NCBI GenBank assembly: GCA_032622095.1
Contig: CP136061.1
Location: 86,028,324 to 86,092,323, forward strand
Source of the DNA: Siphonodentalium dalli
Taxonomy: Eukaryota; Mollusca; Scaphopoda; Gadilida; Siphonodentaliidae
DNA: 64,000 nucleotides
Reading direction: 5' to 3'
The notes beneath the pieces were generated by a model that was not told where the DNA came from, searched no databases, and was given only the letters and a program-made list of their open reading frames with translations. The translations under genes and the position numbers were made by a program. Below are positions 11,551 to 23,664 of the stretch, piece by piece (the stretch's first letter is position 1; each line of letters starts with the position of its first letter).

Positions 11551-12519
11551 GGGACATGACAATCTGCGGGATGGGATGGGATATGGGACAAAACGAAAAT
11601 CTGCGGGACAGAATTTCAAATTGCGTGGGACGGCCGATATCTCGAGGAATACAAGGCGTAGGGGGCTCATTTTGGTGTCTAACGAAAGGTCCACATTCAC
11701 CCTATCCAAACATATTAACCCCGCCACTGACCGGACACCAGAAGTTGCATTATTTGATCGACAACTGACCTAACATGGGGTGGAATTTGGGATAGAATGA
11801 CAATCTGCGGGACAGGATTTTCAAATTGCGTGGGACGGCCGATATCTCGAGGAATACAGCGCGTAGAGGGTTCCTTTTGGTGTCTCACGAAAGGTCCACA
11901 TTCGCCCTATCCACACATATTAACCCCGCCACTGACCGGACACCGGAAGTTACATTATTCGGTCGACAACTGACCTAACATAAAATGCCACAAACACGAA
12001 AAACTGCGTTCGACATTAATGTTTAGAATTTAGATTTCTCGATGAATACGCTAGCAAACAACGCGTTTTGGGTGTCAGATAACGCAGTGGAATACTGTGC
12101 ATTCGTTTTTTGCTGTTTTAGTGCGAATATTGTAATGGCGAACACGCAAACACGCGCCGATAAAACAGCTAAAAATAGACTCGATGTTTACAATTACAGG
12201 ATCGATTTCAGCTGGTATGTTCAATAGAATGGGGCGTATATTATATCACAATGTAGGATTAGACACAGGGAATGTATTTTTTTAAATGGGTCCCACCAGG
12301 CGGTGAAATTGTTGCAGAAATTCGCTCCAAGATATTCGCACTTGTTTTTATTTCAGTTGTGACTAAAAGCCCAGATGCCGGAGCCCGGCGACTAAAAGCC
12401 AAGTTACAAAATAGAATAGATCAACTGGTTTGAACGAATGAATATGTCAATGGTAAGACTATTCAAAAGAATATTCAAATCAAATAGTGTTTATAGACTT
12501 AAAAACTTATGTGTCCGCC

Positions 12520-13406
12520 ATTCATATGCGGTGGAGGTTCTCATATTATCTGCCAGTCATACGCGGGGGAGGTTCTCATATGAATATATTATCTGCCGGT
12601 CATACGCGGTGGAGGTTCATATTATCCACCGGTCATACGCGAGGGAAGTTCTCATATTATCCTCTGGTCATACGCGGGGGAGGTTCTCATATGAACATAT
12701 TATCCGCCGGTCATACGCGGTGGAGGTTCATGTTACCCACCGGTCATGTGTAAGGGAGGTTCTCATATGAACATATTATCCGCCGGTCACACGCGGTGGA
12801 GGTTCTCATATGAACATATTATCCGCCAGTCATATGCGAGGGAGGTTCTCATATTATCCTCCGGTCATACGTGGGGGAGGTTCTCATATGAACATATTAT
12901 CCACCGGTCATAAGCGGTGGAGGTTCTCATATGAACATATTATCCACCGGTCATACGAGAGGGAGGTTCTCATATTACCCTCCGGTCATACGTGGGGGAG
13001 GTTCTCATATTATCCTCCGGTCATACATGGGGGAGGTTCTCATATGAACATATTATCCACCGGTCATAAGCGGTGGAGGTTCTCATATGAATATATTATC
13101 CACCGGTCATACGTGTGGGAGGTTCTCATATAGTCCTCCGGTCATACGTTGGGGAGGTTCTCATATGAACATATTATCCACCGGTCATACGCGAGGGAGG
13201 TTCTCATATGAACATATTATCCGCCGGTCATACGCGGGGGAGGTTCTCATATGAACATATTATCCGCCGGTCATACGCGAGGGAGGTTCTTATATTATCC
13301 TACGTAGGGGAGGTTCTCATATGAACATATTATCCGCCGGTCATACGCGGTGGAGGTTCATATTATCCGCCGGTCATACGCGAGGGAGGTTCTCATATTA
13401 CCTCAA
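12520..13406. repeat. Foldback minisatellite, forward half
   Basis: Units of about 35 bp (GGTCATACGCG.GGGAGGTTC TCATATTATCC type) alternate with about 43-bp units that carry an extra 'GAACATAT'. About 22 units are seen. Open frames (GGGSHMNILSAGHTRWRF and similar) exist in several phases because the units lack stops. This is a repeat by-product, not protein evidence. Confidence 0.92.
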
Positions 13407-13411
13407 ATCAA

Positions 13412-14665
13412 ATGAGGATAATATGAGAACCTCCACCGCGTATGATCGGCAGATGATATGTTCATATGCAAACCTCCCCCGCGTATGACCGGCGTATAAT
13501 ATGAGAACCTCCCTTGCGTATGACTGGCAGATAATATAAACCTCCACCGCGTATGACCGTCGGATGATATTTTCATATGAGAACCTCCCCCGCATATGAC
13601 CGGCAGATAAAATGAGAACCCCCACCCCCCCCCCCCCCGCGAATGACCGCAGTTAATATGAGAACCTCCCTTGACCATGACCATCGGATAATATAAGCCT
13701 CCACCGCGTATGACCGGCGGATAATATGAGAACCTCCCCCGCATTTGACCGGCGGATAATATGTTCATATGAGAACATCCCCAACATATGACCGGAGGAT
13801 AATACGAGAACCTCCCTCGCGTATGACCGGTGCATACTATGTTCATATGAGAACATCCACTGCTTATGACCGGTGGATAATATGTTCATATGAGAACCTC
13901 CCCCACGTATGACCGGAGGATAATATGAGAACCTCCCCTACGTATGACTGGAGGATAATATGAGAACCTCCCTCGCGTATGACCGGTGGATAATATGAGA
14001 ACCTCCCTCGCATATGACCGGCGGATAATATGTTCATATGAGAACCTCCACCGCGTATGACCGGCGGATAATATGTTCATATGAGAACCTCCCCTACGTA
14101 TGACCGGTGGATAATATGAACCTCCACCGTGTATGACCGGCGGATAATATGTTCATATCAGAACCTCCCCCACGTATGACCGGAGGATAATATGAGAACC
14201 TCCCTCGCGTATGACCGTCGGATAATATGAACCTCTACCGCGTATTACCGGCGGATAATATGTTCATATGATAACCTCCCCTACGTATGACCGTAGGATA
14301 ATATGAGAATCTCCCTTGCGTATGACCAGTGGATAATATAAGAACCTCCCTCGCGTATGACCGGCGGATAATATGTTCATATGAGAACCTCCCCAACGTA
14401 TGACCGGAGGATAATATGATAACCTCCGTTGCGTATGACCGGTGGATAATATGAGAACCTCCCTCGCGTATGACCGGTGGATAATATGTTAATATGAGAA
14501 CCTCCCCAACGTATGCCCGGAGGATAATATGAGAACCTCCCTCGCGTATGACCGGTGGATAATATGAACCTCCACCGCGTAAGACCGGCGGATAATATGT
14601 TCATATGAGAACCTCCCCCGCATATGACTGGCAGATAATATGAGAACCTCCACCGCATATGAATG
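13412..14665. repeat. Foldback minisatellite, inverted half
   Basis: The same units as 12520-13406 in reverse complement ('GAGAACCTCCCTCGCGTATG', 'ACCGGCGGATAATATG'), about 31 copies, so this half is roughly 370 bp longer than its partner. A 14-base C run sits at 13625-13638. The turning point reads CTCATATTACCTCA..TGAGGATAATATGAG around 13411. Confidence 0.92.
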
Positions 14666-15639
14666 GCGGACACATAAGTTTTTAAGTCTATAAACACTAT
14701 TTGATTTGAATATTCTTTTGAATAGTCTTACCATTGACATATTCATTCGTTCAAACCAGTTGATCTATTTTGTAACTTGGCTTTTAGTCGCCGGGCTCCG
14801 GCATCTGGGCTTTTAGTCACAACTGAAATAACAATAAGTGCGAATATCTTGGAGCGAATTTCTGCAACAATTTCACCGCCTGGTGGACCCATTTAAAACA
14901 AATATATTCCCTGTGTCTAATCCTACATTTTGATATACCATACGCCCCATTATATTGAATATACCAGCTGAAATCGATCCTGTAATTGTAAACATCGAGT
15001 CTATTTTTAGCTGTTTTATCGGCGCGTGTTTGCGTGTTCGCCATTACAATATTCGCACAAAAACATCCATATTGTAGCTACAAACGAATGCACAATATTC
15101 CACTGCGTTATTTGACACCCAAAACTTGTTGTTTACTAGCGTATTCATCGAGAAATCTAAATTCTAAACATTAATGTCGAACGCAGTTTTTCGTGTTTGT
15201 GGCATTTTATGTTAGGTCAGTTGTCGACCGAATAATGTAACTTCCGGTGTCCGGTCAGTGGCGGGGTTAATATGTTTGGATATGGCGAATGTGGACCTTT
15301 CGTGAGACACCAAAAGGAGCCCTCTACGCGCTGTATTCCTCGAGATATCGGCCGTCCCACGCAATTTGAAAATCCTGTCCCGCAGATTGTCATTCTATCC
15401 CAAATTCCACCCCATGTTAGGTCAGTTGTCGATCAAATAATGCAACTTCTGGTGCCCGGTCAGTGGCGGGTTACTATGTGTGGATAGGGCGAATGTGGGC
15501 CTTTCGTTAGACATCAAAATGAGCCCCCCTACGCCTTGTATTCATCGAGATATCGGCCGTCCCACGCAATTTGAAATTCTGTCCCGCAGATTGTCATTTT
15601 GTCCCATATCCCATCCCATCCCGCAGATTGTCATGTCCC

Positions 15640-15647
15640 AATTATAC
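15640..15647. repeat. Target site duplication, right copy (AATTATAC)
   Basis: Second copy of the 8-bp duplication. The host element then resumes with 'CCATTATCGCTTATATT', matching 'TCATTATCGCTTATATC' in the intact copies. Confidence 0.9.
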
Positions 15648-15937
15648 CCATTATCGCTTATATTTGTGAAATAAAACAATACAAACAACCAATCTGTGAC
15701 ATTTGACATTCATTGCGTAGCCGTAGGAACAGCCCAGTGCTCTATATCGCAATACGGTCTCATCCGAATGGTCGGTTCTAAAAATAGTAACATAAATGGG
15801 CCCGATATAATATTCGAAATAAAATCAATATTAATTGATAGAAGCTTTTCCGGACATAGGTCTTTAGTTCATATATATTATTGTATACCCACGCAACTAT
15901 TTAAAATTTGTTATTTAAAGAGATAATCCATCTTTAA

Positions 15938-16010
15938 TAAATTATCTCCCTTTAAGTCCATGATGTCCCCTACCGTTGATTATTTCTGTTTAACATCCCT
16001 GTTATTGGTG
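15938..16010. other. Spacer
   Basis: Short AT-rich spacer between the composite element and the following minisatellite. Confidence 0.4.
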
Positions 16011-16029
16011 CGTCTAGACTCTCCGTGAT

Positions 16030-16290
16030 TTCCCGCTCTTAAAGGGACATATTGATTTACATATCCATAATTGATTATTCACTATTAAAGTGACACATAA
16101 CTTTACATGCCTGATCTCTCACTATTAAAGTGACATATAATTTTACATCTGTGATTTATCGCTCTTAAAGTAACATATTACTTTCCATATCCATAATTGA
16201 TATCTCACTATTAAAGTGACACATTACTTTACATATTCATATTTGAGTTTTCACTCTTAACGTAGCATATATCACTATGGAAGTGACACC
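16030..16290. repeat. Degenerate minisatellite, about 60-bp unit
   Basis: About five units with the core 'CTATTAAAGTGACACATAAC' and 'TTTACAT..CCATAATTGA'. Units differ by 10-25%. Confidence 0.75.
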
Positions 16291-17520
16291 TATATATACT
16301 TAATGTCTTCACAATAAATTGACTTATATTGATACATATATAGTAACTTATTTACACTAAGATAAGTTATGATTGGTTAATGAATAAATAATTAACATGT
16401 TTTATTACTTAAATATCAACCACACTATCCGGCCTGGGAAGGGACCACAAGGGTCTACTTCAATAGGAAGCCAGAATAGTACAGGCGAATTAGGGTTTAA
16501 CCCCAAACTAATTGCAACACTAATGGCAAAGGTGCCATGGTATAGAGTAAGTCCGTTTATACAACATACAGAAATTTTACTGAACAATATTTGGGACAAA
16601 TAGCAAAATTTCTGTTTCCATGGCAACGAGGGATGATTTTAACTGATTGTGAAAACTGGGTGTTAAATTGCGTGTGTGGCAAGAATTATTTAAATTATCT
16701 CAAATATTATGTTGGTTTATATGAACACTCATTGTTGCCTACTTTTGAAACGATATTCACCTTTTCCGAAGGTCAAGGTATTATGCAAAGGTCAAGGTCA
16801 TTGCAAAAATAATTGTTTTTTTTCCGATGTTATCATATATCTTTGACCCACTTGATTGAAATTAAAGATGCGAAGAGACGAAAATAGATCTAAAATAATT
16901 TAGAAGACCAACGCTTTGTGTATAGTTTTTACCAATAATATCAACTCATTACTGAGATATTGACTCTCAAAGTTGGTGGCAGCCTTTCGTACTAAGCAAA
17001 ATACTGCGGTATTTGACCAGATATGGTTACGGAACTCATTAATATTAGCAATTATCCACATTTACAACCACATAGTGTTTCTGACTTTGATAGAACATAA
17101 AGCAGTGTGCTCAATACTGCTCATATTGAGCATTTGAATTACATGTAGTTTGAAGTTCCAAACCTTCCCCATCATATGTATCACAAATACTTGTATCAAC
17201 TGTCAGAAGATGTACTTAAAGCTGTCGTTATCTGAATGCAGAACGGTGTTGCTGTCATAAATACATATTATTTTGATACATTTTTACTATTAGATGAGCG
17301 GTCTTGGCCCCAACGGGCCTTATTTTTCGAGTTTAATTTTTTTTGTACACACAGAAAAATTATATATCACATAGAAGTAGAAGATGTAGGCTTCATGTTC
17401 AGCTCTGCTGTAAAATGTGAAAGTGGTGCCGTTACCATGGAAACGGAATGTAAACAATGTAGACACAGTTTGATATTAAACCATTTCCGCAAATGGTAAA
17501 AACTAATTTAAGCCCATTCT
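16291..17520. other. Non-coding stretch with two X-box-like 14-mers
   Basis: No gene is recognised. GTTTCCATGGCAAC (16614-16627, minus-sense X-box form) and GTTACCATGGAAAC (17431-17444) occur here. A GGTCAAGGT pair lies near 16772-16800. Short frames at 16397-16812 and 17236-17499 have no recognisable domain. Confidence 0.5.
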
Positions 17521-18540
17521 AGGACAGGAACATATGTTGAAGATCATTTATTAATGACTTGTCCACTATAAATATGTTCCAACTATTCCAGTATTCAATA
17601 TGATGCACATATAGGTTATACGGGTCTTTATTGCCAATTTGGGGTGAAAATGGTGATTTTTGCAAAAAATGCGATATTTTTGAAATTGGAACATTTATTG
17701 GATAATATATTGGTTACAGTAATAATTTATTTATTATTAAGATGGCATCATACATGTACTTAAAATTAATTTGGATAAAACTGTCGAAAAGGCCCAATAC
17801 CCAGAGAAATACCCGTTACCATGGAAACGATATTTAAAAATACAAAATATGCCGTTATTGGAAAGAATTGAAGACCTATAACCCTTGCGACACAATATAA
17901 CTTTAAAAAAAAAAATCTATGACATGCACTTTTAATCCGGACTTCTGTGTTGGGTAATTGGTGCTGTTTATTCAGCTGTTGTCATGGAAACGGACCAAAT
18001 TTCGCCAAATAATGATGTTTTTTCCCCATAGAGCTGACATTTAAAGCATGTAATTTTATGAAGCAAAGCGTATTATGACAATCCGTTATAGATGTCTCAA
18101 AACCTTTTTCAAAGATTACTATTTTCCAATTAAGTAGTAACTAGGATGCACATATAGGATATGAAGGTTTTATTGCCATTTTTGGGTAAAAACTGTTAAT
18201 TTGTGCAAAAAATGCGATAATTTTGGAATTGAAACATTTATTAGATACTACATTGGCTAAGGTAATAATTTATACATATTATGATGGCTTCTTACGTGTG
18301 CTTCAATCTTGTTTTGATAAAACTGCAGAAAAAGCCTAATTCCCTGAGAAATACCTATCACCATGGAAACGATATTAAAAATTTCATTATTGTAAAGAAA
18401 TAAAGTTCTATAACCATTGCGACACATTAACATTTTTGAATAATGAATAATGATGTTTTCCCCTATAAACCGGACATTTAAATTGTGAATTTTATAAAGC
18501 AAAACATATTGTAACAACCTGTTATAGATGTCTCAAAATC
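17521..18540. repeat. Two tandem modules, 543-bp period
   Basis: 'GATGCACATATAGG' at 17602 and 18145 marks two diverged direct copies (about 75-80% by eye). They share 'TGCAAAAAATGCGATA', 'GAAACATTTATT' and 'CCATGGAAACGATATT'. X-box-like motifs fall at 17815, 17978 and 18357. Confidence 0.8.
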
Positions 18541-19108
18541 TTCAACTCATATATAAGGGGATAAGAGCGCCCCTGACGACTTTCCTGCAGGTTTACCAGA
18601 CAAATTTACCATTATGTGAACGCACCCTGACATGATACTCATCAGACTCAGAGTCCACGTGTTTTTATCATTTTATTCCCAATTTCTCAGCTGTTTCTGT
18701 GGATCTAGACGAAAATTGTCTAAATAGTGATGTATTTTGCACAATATTTTTTTTATTATTGGAAATAGTGTGAAAAATTACAGGTATGTTTAAAAGCCAA
18801 CACCACGTATCTGGAAAATGCTATGATCAAATTTTAAAAGATTCGCTGTCTGGCAATTATGAAACTGATTTGAAAGCAAATAGCTGATGATTATAAGCTA
18901 CATCCCTAAATAGTAATTACCTGTACTTACTCAGAATAACGGCATAACAAGTTCCTGGAATATATCACACCCGAACCCCTTTGGGTCAAATGTAGACCTG
19001 CATGATTAAAATGGGTCAGGCGGTGTAATAATAGTGAGGATTGCTATGCAATGCGGTGATATGGTATGCCATAGCTGCCTTATGTCAAGCTTAGGTAATA
19101 GATCCGGT
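18541..19108. other. No recognisable feature
   Basis: AT-rich, with no coding pattern or clear repeats. Confidence 0.5.
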
Positions 19109-19775
19109 TAATATATCAATATATGTGGTTAGTTAGTCAATAGATGCAGCCTCTTTGCAATTGTATTTGGCTACTTTGTCAATATTGGAGGTTAGATAGT
19201 CAATGTATCCAGCTAATTTGTCAATATATGCAGCTATTGTTCCAATATATGTGGTTAGTTGGTCAATACTTTGTCCATTAATTTGGTTAGTTATTCAATG
19301 TATGCAGATTCTTTGTCAATATATGTGGTTAGTTGGTCAATATATGTAGCTAATTAGTCAATATATGCGGCGGTTAGTTAGTCATTATATGCAGTTTCTT
19401 TGTCAATAAATGTGGCTATTTAGTCAATATATGCAGTTTCTTTGTCAATAAATGTGGTAAGTTAGTCAATATATACATCAACTTTGTCAAAATGTGCAAT
19501 TTCATTGGAAATATATCCAGCTACTTTATTAATATATATATATGATTAGTTAGTCAGTATATGCAGCTGCTTAATCAATATATGTGGTTAGTTAGTCATT
19601 ATATGCAGCTACTTGGTCAATATATGCGATTAGATAGTCATTTTATGCAGCTACTTAGTCAATATATGCGGTTCGTTAGTCATTATATGCAGCTACTTAG
19701 TCAGTATGTGTGAAAGGTGAGTCATTATGTGTATACACTTATACACATAATAAATGCGGTTAGTTAGACAATATA
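19109..19775. repeat. Minisatellite, about 40-bp unit, forward orientation
   Basis: About 15 degenerate units combining 'GTCAATATATGTGGTTAGTTA' and 'GTCAATATATGCAGCTACTT'. Units are most regular toward the right end. Confidence 0.88.
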
Positions 19776-19784
19776 TACATCTAC

Positions 19785-19932
19785 ATTGACTAAGTAGCTG
19801 CATATAATGACTAACTGACCACATATATTGACTAAGTAGCTGCATATAATGACTAACTGACCACATATATTGACTAAGTAGCTGCATATAATGACTAACT
19901 GACCACATATACTGACTAAGTAGCTGCATGGA
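19785..19932. repeat. Same minisatellite, inverted orientation
   Basis: Four almost identical 42-bp units ('GACTAAGTAGCTGCATATAA' then 'TGACTAACTGACCACATATA') are the reverse complement of the units at 19570-19720. The array is therefore head-to-head and could form a hairpin of over 100 bp. Confidence 0.9.
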
Positions 19933-20521
19933 AATGTTGCATGCACATGCAAACTAGATGTAGGCCAACCTTGTGGTGTTAGATGTGGTTGTCGAAGATA
20001 CGGGCTACAGTGCTCTGTGGCATGTACAAATAGCAGTGGCCGAGATTGTACGAACACTAAAGTTGTAATTGGCGATGATGAGGAAGACTCTACCGACTGA
20101 CTGCCTGGATTCTGTGTAATATTGTCATATTGCATTACCTCAATTTTCGAGCCATTATTTCTGATTAAAGATTGATTATCTCTTCCTAAACACGTTTATA
20201 TCTTTTCCAGGGTATACAGTAATATATATGACCGCAGACATGATTGTCCAGAAACACCTTATATCAATTAATAATGATTTTATATCCATATGTTCTTATA
20301 TAATCATGATTGGGACATGTTTTTATCACATAATTTGGCCATAAAAGAAGTTTCATAATTATCGGTAAGAGACATGTTTAATATCAGCGCGTGCGATGAC
20401 GTTACAACGTTCTTCAAATAACTTACGATCGCTGAAGTTTATGATTGTTGTTTTCGATGAATATTTCGCGTTGCTTCGGATTTATTTGATCATGTGATAA
20501 AAGGTATATCACATTCGTCCT
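19933..20521. other. No recognisable feature
   Basis: Non-coding spacer. A minus-strand frame running out of the minisatellite (to 20135) has no domain. Confidence 0.5.
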
Positions 20522-20630
20522 ATTTTATACGTAATATATCAACCCCGTCCACTAAACTCTATTTGAGCCTCGGTAAACCTCGGCTCAAATCGAATTTAGT
20601 GAACTCGGTTGATAAATTCCGTATAAAATT
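20522..20630. repeat. Imperfect palindrome, about 50-bp arms
   Basis: ATTTTATACG..ATCAACC...TTTGAGCC.CGG on the left is mirrored by CCTCGGCTCAAAT...GGTTGAT..CGTATAAAAT on the right. The loop is about 4-8 bp. Confidence 0.8.
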
Positions 20631-20762
20631 GAAACTCATGTGAGATCCTCTATTTATTACTATTTATAGAACATACCTTAAAGAATTGTTCATTCAATCT
20701 CAGATAGATATAGAGTTTTACCACTTGCTACGCTTCTAGATGTTCCAGTAGATTCCATGTAT

Positions 20763-20893
20763 TATACCAGAAAATTTTAAATAAAATAAATATTAATTTA
20801 TTGAAGCGTTTCTGGACAGGGGTCTTCGATTTATTTGTTTTTCTTATTTTATATCCAGGAAACTATATAAAACTTGTTAAAGGGAGAAATAGA
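20763..20893. mobile_element. Diverged right half of the TTAA-ended ~528-bp element
   Basis: 'AAATAAAATAAATATTAATT', 'CTGGACA.GGGTCTTCGAT' and 'CAGGAAACTATATAAAACTTG' align in order with the right half of the element at 27550-27660, at perhaps 75% identity. The ends are lost. Confidence 0.55.
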
Positions 20894-21187
20894 ACATATT
20901 TAAGAAGTATTTATATGATCGCAATAACTATAATATGCAGTTGAATCTTATCAATGCAGAACAGTTTTTTTCTTCTAGACTTTATATCCGCACCATTTAA
21001 GCTCTGAACTTAAGGGCGCGTACGGCCATGATGGTCGATTATAATTTAGAAATAAGTAAACAAATTATGAAAATTTCCTCAAGATATATATAGAAGATTA
21101 TACTAATAGTATAGTATAATGATAGTATGAATGCGATGTTATCCACAAAAAAAACACTTTGCGTAAGCCGAGCATTAGTTTATATAC

Positions 21188-21418
21188 AGAAAGTAAAGAG
21201 TGTGCGATAAGCAAAGCACTCAAAGCCGTGGCGATGTTTTATGGAGAGTGATCCATGGTGAACAATTCAACACCGAAATGTTGAGTGGAGAGGATTAGCG
21301 AGAGCCATACCTGTATGTTGTAAACAACATGGTGGCTATTTTAGTCAAAGTCCAATTAGTGTGGTCTCCCCGGTGATGAGTGTTTTGCTTATCGCACACC
21401 CTTTACGTACTGTACTCA
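21188..21418. repeat. Inverted repeat pair, 34-bp arms
   Basis: 'AGTAAAGAGTGTGCGATAAG' plus 'CAAAGCACTC' (about 21192-21222) is mirrored by 'GAGTGTTTTGCTTATCGCAC' plus 'ACCCTTTACGTACT' (about 21378-21411). The inside encodes nothing recognisable. Possibly the ends of a small element. Confidence 0.65.
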
Positions 21419-21750
21419 GTGTAACATAATTTGGATTTTGTTTACTAATGCAGCATATGATCTTGAGAATAACATGATATTTACGCGATTTATTTATGAT
21501 TGGTATAAGAACAAGATATGTCTATATTTTAACATTCTTTCTGTTTATGGTTGTTTTAACGGATGTAACTATTTTAACAGCAATACCCGTTAAGAAGACC
21601 ATCCGTACCTTTTAGTTCATTTAATTAACCATATAAAGATGGAGCGTTCCATTACGGGCGAATTCTGGAAAGTCAGAAATAATATTGTTTTTCCCATTAT
21701 ACAGTACTTTTTAACCACATCAGTCGAAAATATCTTGGTTAAACGATAAT
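21419..21750. other. Spacer with shared 55-bp repeat fragment
   Basis: 21497-21550 matches 10911-10966. No coding signal otherwise. Confidence 0.5.
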
Positions 21751-23215
21751 TTTGTTTAATTACTTTGACCTTTGAGTGGGACCTTGACCTTGTACATGTA
21801 ATTAGTGTGACCTTGGTCTTAACATGGCCCACAACATATGTGGCCATGTGGACCTCTATTGGTTCTTTCATAACCCAGTGCTAATGTTGAAATATTTTTC
21901 AATTGTTTTCTGTATAAAGAGGAATTTAATGTCAAATCTCCAAATAACCCATCATTAGCCATCGTTACCATGGAAACTCAAATTTATCAAATTTGTCCCA
22001 ATTGGATTTTCCTAAATAAAAGATATTCTAACGAAGTATACATTTAACTACCAGTGTACCAAACAACGTCTGTGTTGCAACCAGTTCATATTAACTGACA
22101 GTTTGCATATAACAAGTTATGTTGCGATTTTTTTGTTTCTACAATCGACTATATAAATATCACAATTTATGTCTCGTTGTACATAAAAATGTTGTCAGCA
22201 CATATTTCAAACTGCTTCATTTTCTAAAGCAGCTATCGATATCCATTCAAATTGACCTTCCCGTGGAGTCTGAATTCCGAAGTTTATAAAATATTGTTGG
22301 TGATCGCTATTGGTTATAGATCATAACCAGGTTTGTCGAAAATATGACTGCTAAATGATAAAAATCCTGATTTTTATCAATGACCTTGACCTTTATATGT
22401 GACCTTGACATTTCAAGGTCACCGTGTATATGTGGAAATGTCGGTCAATATAAGTGTTTCCATAAACCGATGTAAAGTTTTAGGTAGTTGATAAATTATT
22501 CACGATACGCACAATTTAATATAAAATTCCAAATATCTTATTATTAGCCATCGTTGCCATGGAAACTCAAATTTATCAAATTTGTCCCAATTGGATTTTC
22601 CTAAATAAAAGATATTCTAACGCAGTATACATTCGCCTACAAGTGTACCAAATGACGTCTGTGTTGCAACCAGTTCATATTAACTGACATTTTGCATATA
22701 ACAAGTTATGTTGCGATTTGTTGTTTCTACAATCGACTATAGAAATATCACAATTTATGTCTCGTTGTACATCAAAATGTTGTCAGTACATATTTCAAAC
22801 TGCTGTAGTTTCTAAAGCAGATATCGATATCCATTCAAATTGACCTTCCCGTGAAGTCTGAATTCCGAAGTTTATCAAATATTGTTGGTGATCGCTATTG
22901 GTTATAGATTATAACCAGGTTCGTCGAAAATATGACTACTAAATGATAAAAATCCTGATTTTTATCAATGACCTTGACCTTTATATGTGACATTGACATT
23001 TCAAGGTCACCGCGGATATGTAGAAATGTCGGCCAATATAAGTGTTTCCATAAACCAATGTAAACTTCTAGGTAGTTTTTCAATTATTCACGATACGCAC
23101 AATTTAATATTAAATTCCAAATATCTGATTATTAGCCATCGTTGCCATGGAAACACAAATTTATCAAATTTGTCCCAATAGGCATGTATTTAAAAAAATA
23201 TATTCTAATGCGGTA
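21751..23215. repeat. Tandem array, 588-589-bp period, about 2.4 copies
   Basis: 'CCATGGAAACTCAAATTTAT' recurs at 21968, 22557 and (with ACAC) 23145. The full unit, including GACCTTGACCTTTATATGTG and TTTCAAGGTCACC, is repeated at over 90% identity between the first two copies. Each unit carries one X-box-like GTTRCCATGGAAAC and one GACCTTGACC tract. Confidence 0.9.
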
Positions 23216-23664
23216 CATATTCAGCTGTCCAGTAAACTAAAAGGCATTAGTGTTGCAATTAGTTTTGGGTTGACCCCATTTTTCGGCTAGATCGCCTGTA
23301 CTAGAAAACACCATTCCGTTTACAGATGCATGAAGTAATCATTTTTTGTGCACAATATAGTGAGGAAACTAATACAACAGCAAGATATCCTTTCATTATT
23401 CTCTGTTCTGTAATCATGATTATTACACGCTTGTTCCTAGAAGTACAGTATTACTGCTGTTCCATATTTACAAATCCGCATGGAACGTACGTTCCATACG
23501 CATCTCGTTGACGTAAAATGACGTACATGACGTTCGCCTCAACCATGAAACTGGAACTATAAAAGAATCATCACACATGACAAACACGCCCTGTATGAGC
23601 CAAAATACACCTTCTAATCCTGTATTTTAATGCACGGATTCTAGGACGCGAAGCGTGTAATAAA
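23216..23664. other. No recognisable feature
   Basis: Non-coding spacer. 'GTGTTGCAATTAGTTTGAGG'-like text recurs at 24040, suggesting an old repeat. Confidence 0.5.

Larger units (their letters stand above)
11551..15639. mobile_element. 4.09-kb foldback element: giant palindrome with internal minisatellite
   Basis: The element starts GGGACATGACAATCTGCGGG and ends with the exact reverse complement. The outer arms (11551-about 12520 and about 14665-15639) are inverted copies differing at only a few percent of positions. Each holds a direct duplication with a ~207-bp period ('CGTGGGACGGCCGATATCTCG' core). The inner arms are a minisatellite whose units flip strand at about 13411. No transposase frame is seen, so it would be mobilised in trans. 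An 8-bp duplication fits hAT-, P- or Merlin-like enzymes. The GG-start also fits the loose Merlin terminus, but none of these is proven. Confidence 0.92.
11313..15937. mobile_element. TTAA-ended ~528-bp element, copy 1, split by a 4-kb foldback insertion
   Basis: The left piece is 11313-11550 and the right piece is 15640-15937. The ends are TTAAAGGTGGATTATCTCTT and its near reverse complement (AAGAGATAATCCATCTTTAA). The pieces match the uninterrupted copies at 27146-27673 and 49813-50342 almost base for base. TTAA at both outer edges would suit a TTAA target duplication, as used by piggyBac- or Kolobok-type elements, but no transposase is encoded. It is a MITE-like non-autonomous repeat. Confidence 0.9.

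Noticed and set aside
12042-12227. Frame containing MANTQTRADKTAKNRLDVYN, present in both arms of the foldback element
   Set aside because: Conserved only because the arms are inverted copies. It is short, with no known motif and no further coding sequence around it.
12438-14746. Long stop-free frames on both strands (up to 147 codons) with repeating GGGSHMNIL-type peptides
   Set aside because: They occur in several phases and both strands of the minisatellite, follow unit length and are not consistent between arms.
11551-15639. Possible CRISPR-like array because of regular short repeats
   Set aside because: Units abut without unique spacers and the context is eukaryotic. It is a minisatellite.
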